Part shown: positions 63,540 through 64,000 of the stretch, in pieces | Layout: each line of letters opens with the position of its first letter | How positions within the stretch are numbered: position 1 is the stretch's first letter | Source: Euclidia mi | Taxonomy: Eukaryota > Arthropoda > Insecta > Lepidoptera > Erebidae | Direction of reading: 5' to 3' | Length of the DNA: 64,000 nt | Assembly: GCA_944739405.2 (NCBI GenBank) | Contig: OX123193.2 | Coordinates: forward strand, 8,812,331-8,876,330 | Position numbers and translations under genes: made by a program | The notes under the pieces: generated by a model | Told to the model about the DNA's origin: nothing | Databases searched by the model: none | What the model saw: the letters and a program-made list of their open reading frames with translations, nothing else

Positions 63540-63765
63540 ACTGAATATAATTTTACTAGAGGACGCCAGCAGCTACGCCTGCAATTTTTTTTTTATTTAC
63601 CCGTTTTGGCCGATCCCGAGGGAATTTCGAGAAACCCCTTCTTAGTGCACCCCTACGGTCCCCAAGGAACATACATGCCAAATGTCTTCTTCCTGCGCCC
63701 AATAGTTTCGGCCGTAGCGTGTCTGTCAGTCATTAAGTAATGCAAGGATTTTATTTATTAAGATT
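63540..63765 (-). repeat. Dispersed repeat family A, copy 4
   Basis: It is nearly colinear with 44275-44480: ggacgccagcagctacgcct, ccttcttagtgcacccctac, gaacatacatgccaaatgtc and tagtttcggccgtagcgtgt. Confidence 0.7.
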
Positions 63766-63769
63766 ACGA

Positions 63770-64000
63770 TATTAACGATTCAAATAGGCACATCAAACAT
63801 TGAAATGTGTCGCCTAGTTATTCGTTCGCAAGGTTGCTATAACTTTTTTGACAGGCGCTTACGTAGTATCGATTCGATGAAATGACGCCAAGGACTTGGT
63901 TGTGCTTTAATAAATTATTTTTCTTACAAGATCGTATCTTGCTTTATAAATGGAAGGTAAACAGAATATTTTGCCAGTGTTTGCTGTAGGTAAAATACCT
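63770..64000. other. Non-coding end of window
   Basis: No feature recognised up to the right edge. Confidence 0.4.

Overview
The window looks like an AT-rich, repeat-dense stretch of a lepidopteran (moth or butterfly) nuclear genome. The evidence is the set of mobile elements: a TAA-targeting Dong/R4 non-LTR element, RTE and CR1/Jockey-type LINEs, tRNA-headed SINEs with (TATG)n tails, piggyBac-type TTAA insertions, a Harbinger element with spliced genes, a Penelope-like element, a BEL/Pao LTR retrotransposon, and the repeat that starts ccggtcaagtgcgagtcgga, which is very common in moth genomes. No rRNA gene, no CRISPR array and no prokaryotic signature was seen. No complete host gene was found. 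Two candidate host coding exons lack a start codon: 4406-4684 on the minus strand and 39395-39608 on the plus strand. One candidate promoter or first exon lies near 29.5-29.75 kb.

Layout: 1-4.2 kb holds one LINE nested inside another. 4.4-4.7 kb is a GC-rich candidate exon with a membrane segment. 5.0-5.2 kb is a SINE with a target-site duplication. 5515-9096 is a nearly complete PIF/Harbinger element with a spliced transposase (three in-phase exons, about 348 residues) and a convergent, frameshifted Myb/SANT partner gene. 12.6-15.0 kb is a Helentron/HINE-like repeat carrying a tandem array of ~315-bp units, interrupted by a SINE. 15.4-17.6 kb is a 5'-truncated but open RTE insertion with a 19-bp duplication. 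21.2-22.1 kb is an endonuclease-only RTE piece. 22.25-28.04 kb holds two Dong/R4-type elements around TAA tracts; the first has an intact 1195-codon reading frame.

28.5-29.1 kb is a short R1-like retroposon with a 13-bp duplication. 30-45 kb is a mosaic of hairpin and inverted-repeat elements, two piggyBac-type TTAA insertions (one with the catalytic core deleted), SINE and LINE fragments and non-coding DNA. 47.3-49.1 kb is a Penelope-like insertion with an inverted terminal copy and 16-bp duplications. 49.5-57.0 kb is a full BEL/Pao element with two 603-bp LTRs and a TATAC duplication. 59.0-62.8 kb is a second Helentron/HINE-like copy; it contains OTU-protease and endonuclease remnants at a site that is empty in the first copy.

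How the parts work together: Harbinger transposase and its Myb-like partner normally act as a pair. The SINEs share their 3' tail with an RTE LINE and probably borrow its machinery. The piggyBac derivatives would need transposase supplied from elsewhere, and the HINE-like repeats would need Helentron proteins. Coordinates of repeat edges are by eye. Family names come from motif recognition; no database search was run.
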